Part shown: positions 63,218-64,000 of the stretch, piece by piece
How the letters are laid out: each line of letters starts with the position of its first letter
Position numbering within the stretch: the stretch's first letter is position 1
NCBI RefSeq assembly: GCF_014189535.1
Contig: NZ_CP050307.1
Span: forward strand, 558,001-622,000
Reading direction: 5' to 3'
Source of the DNA: Rhizobium lusitanum
GTDB taxonomy: Bacteria; Pseudomonadota; Alphaproteobacteria; Rhizobiales; Rhizobiaceae
Length of the DNA stretch: 64,000 nt
Notes under the pieces: generated by a model
Seen by the model: only the letters and a program-made list of their open reading frames with translations
What the model was told of the DNA's origin: nothing
Databases searched by the model: none
Translations under genes and position numbers: made by a program

Positions 63218-63539
63218 TCATGAATTCCTTGCATGCGACGCGGCGTGAACGCCGGGGTGTGGGCTGCTAAGGCAAGCGGGTTAATGAAACATAAATATTC
63301 AGCTTCTGATAAGAAAAAGAGCGACTTAACCGCTTAGAGCCAAATAGGGAAGACCTTTGTGCGTCGGTCTGCGGCGCCGAAAACGTTATCGCCGACCGTG
63401 TTGTGCGAATGGGTGTGCTCTTGTAGCGCGCAAAATCACGTGGCACTGCGCGCAAGATCAGATGGCAACAGAAATCTATTGTTTGAGAGGCCTTAAAGCA
63501 TCAAAAAAGTGGCGTCACACCAGCTGTCCGCCAGCTTCC
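63218..63539. other. Intergenic region with a minus-strand terminator
   Basis: No gene is supported. The only clear element is the terminator at 63503-63533. Confidence 0.4.
63503..63533 (-). terminator. Terminator of the right-edge gene
   Basis: Stem TGGCG/CGCCA with a 14-base loop is followed on the minus strand by a C and six T. It lies seven bases beyond the stop at 63540. Confidence 0.5.
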
Positions 63540-64000
63540 TTATTTAGGCGAAAACACGACTCTCGTCATCTGCGGCGATGCATCCACAATGCCACCGGCC
63601 CCAGCCTTCATTTCAATGCGAATACGGCTTCCGATAGCAACAGGCAGAGCATCGGTTTCAGCGCTCACGCTCACCTCGTCTCCGAACGTGGAGCCGAACG
63701 CGACTTCTTTGAACCCGCCGCCTCCATCGACCATAATCCTCAGGTCACAGCCGCTTTGCTGCGAGCCCTTGAGGTGAATACGGCTCTCTATATTGACCTC
63801 TGTCACGCCGGCTGGGACAGTGAATTCTCCTGGCTGATCGGATGATTTGAAGTCGATCCCCAAACCCGACGCGCCCTGGTCCGGTGCGAATGGAACGACC
63901 TGCCATTTCCCTGCGCCGGCTTGCGTCTGTGTGCCGAGTGTACCCAACGTAGACAGTTCGTGGTCGAATGCCTCCCAAATGATGCGCTTGTGCAGGGGGC
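63540..64000 (-). CDS. C-terminal part of an unrecognised protein (5' end outside window)
   Basis: The frame stays open to the right edge, so at least 153 residues are present without a start. The visible part is beta-rich: KWQVVPFAPDQGASGLGIDF, FTVPAGVTEVNIESRIHLKG, SRIRIEMKAGAGGIVDASP. It resembles a jelly-roll carbohydrate-binding or phage-baseplate domain. An internal TTG is not a good start, as the frame continues upstream with IIWEAFDHELSTL. The function is unknown. Confidence 0.5.
   Translation of the reverse strand, partial: PLHKRIIWEAFDHELSTLGTLGTQTQAGAGKWQVVPFAPDQGASGLGIDFKSSDQPGEFTVPAGVTEVNIESRIHLKGSQQSGCDLRIMVDGGGGFKEVAFGSTFGDEVSVSAETDALPVAIGSRIRIEMKAGAGGIVDASPQMTRVVFSPK

Overview
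The window looks like chromosomal DNA of an alphaproteobacterium of the Rhizobium/Agrobacterium group. The grounds are high-GC codon use, tightly packed operons with ATGA/TTGA overlaps, and family content typical of rhizobia: KGG-repeat and DUF2934 stress proteins, uronate dehydrogenase, a standalone LigD polymerase domain, a threonate/erythronate operon, and many ABC importers with IclR, LacI and ArsR-type regulators. No rRNA, tRNA or CRISPR array was seen.

Layout. 1-~2200: end of a Mu-like transposable prophage that continues off the left edge (ParB-like protein, Ner-like regulator, divergent S24-type repressor, spaced transposase-site-like repeats), followed by a chromosomal terminator. 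2.3-6.7 kb: SDR oxidoreductase, LigD-type polymerase, ICMT-family methyltransferase and GST pair, small stress proteins and a 56-residue membrane protein. 7.0-11.2 kb: cardiolipin synthase, EEP-family phosphodiesterase, histidine phosphatase, uronate dehydrogenase. 11.3-15.1 kb (minus): sulfate importer sbp-cysT-cysW-cysA. 15.2-24.1 kb (minus): a complete kdp potassium operon with two extra microproteins (27 and 53 residues) and a PTS EIIA-Ntr-like gene at its end; a KdpE-like box lies upstream. 24.4-33.4 kb: an ArsR-like regulator with a Cys/His cluster, GH51 arabinofuranosidase and a five-gene peptide/oligosaccharide-type importer, i.e. uptake and breakdown of arabinose-containing oligomers. 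34.1-38.7 kb: four overlapping two-component genes (HK, NarL-type RR, hybrid HK, single-domain RR). 39.2-45.6 kb: tetronate catabolism (otnC, otnK, otnI, ltnD-like dehydrogenase, MFS transporter) with a divergent lacI and three palindromic operators between. 45.8-50.2 kb: a polar amino-acid type ABC importer with RidA and IclR genes. 50.3-57.8 kb: an unknown protein, a methyltransferase, a split ChrA pair with a divergent LysR gene, a frameshifted radical-SAM gene, DUF6481 and a cold-shock protein. 58.2-62.6 kb: an exported beta-helix protein, beta-carbonic anhydrase and SulP transporter. 62.7-64 kb: two unrecognised minus-strand genes, the last cut by the window edge.

Three genes (a glycine-rich secreted protein, otnC and lacI) each carry one extra base in a run of six or seven G on the plus strand. 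Removing that base restores the expected family sequence each time. This points to homopolymer sequencing errors more than biology. A fourth gene (radical SAM) is broken by a one-base deficit outside any long run.

The most interesting material is the extended kdp operon, whose microproteins, hairpins and terminal EIIA gene suggest extra layers of K+ control, and the ArsR-like regulator with a CxxHxxCxxC motif beside the arabinan-utilisation genes.
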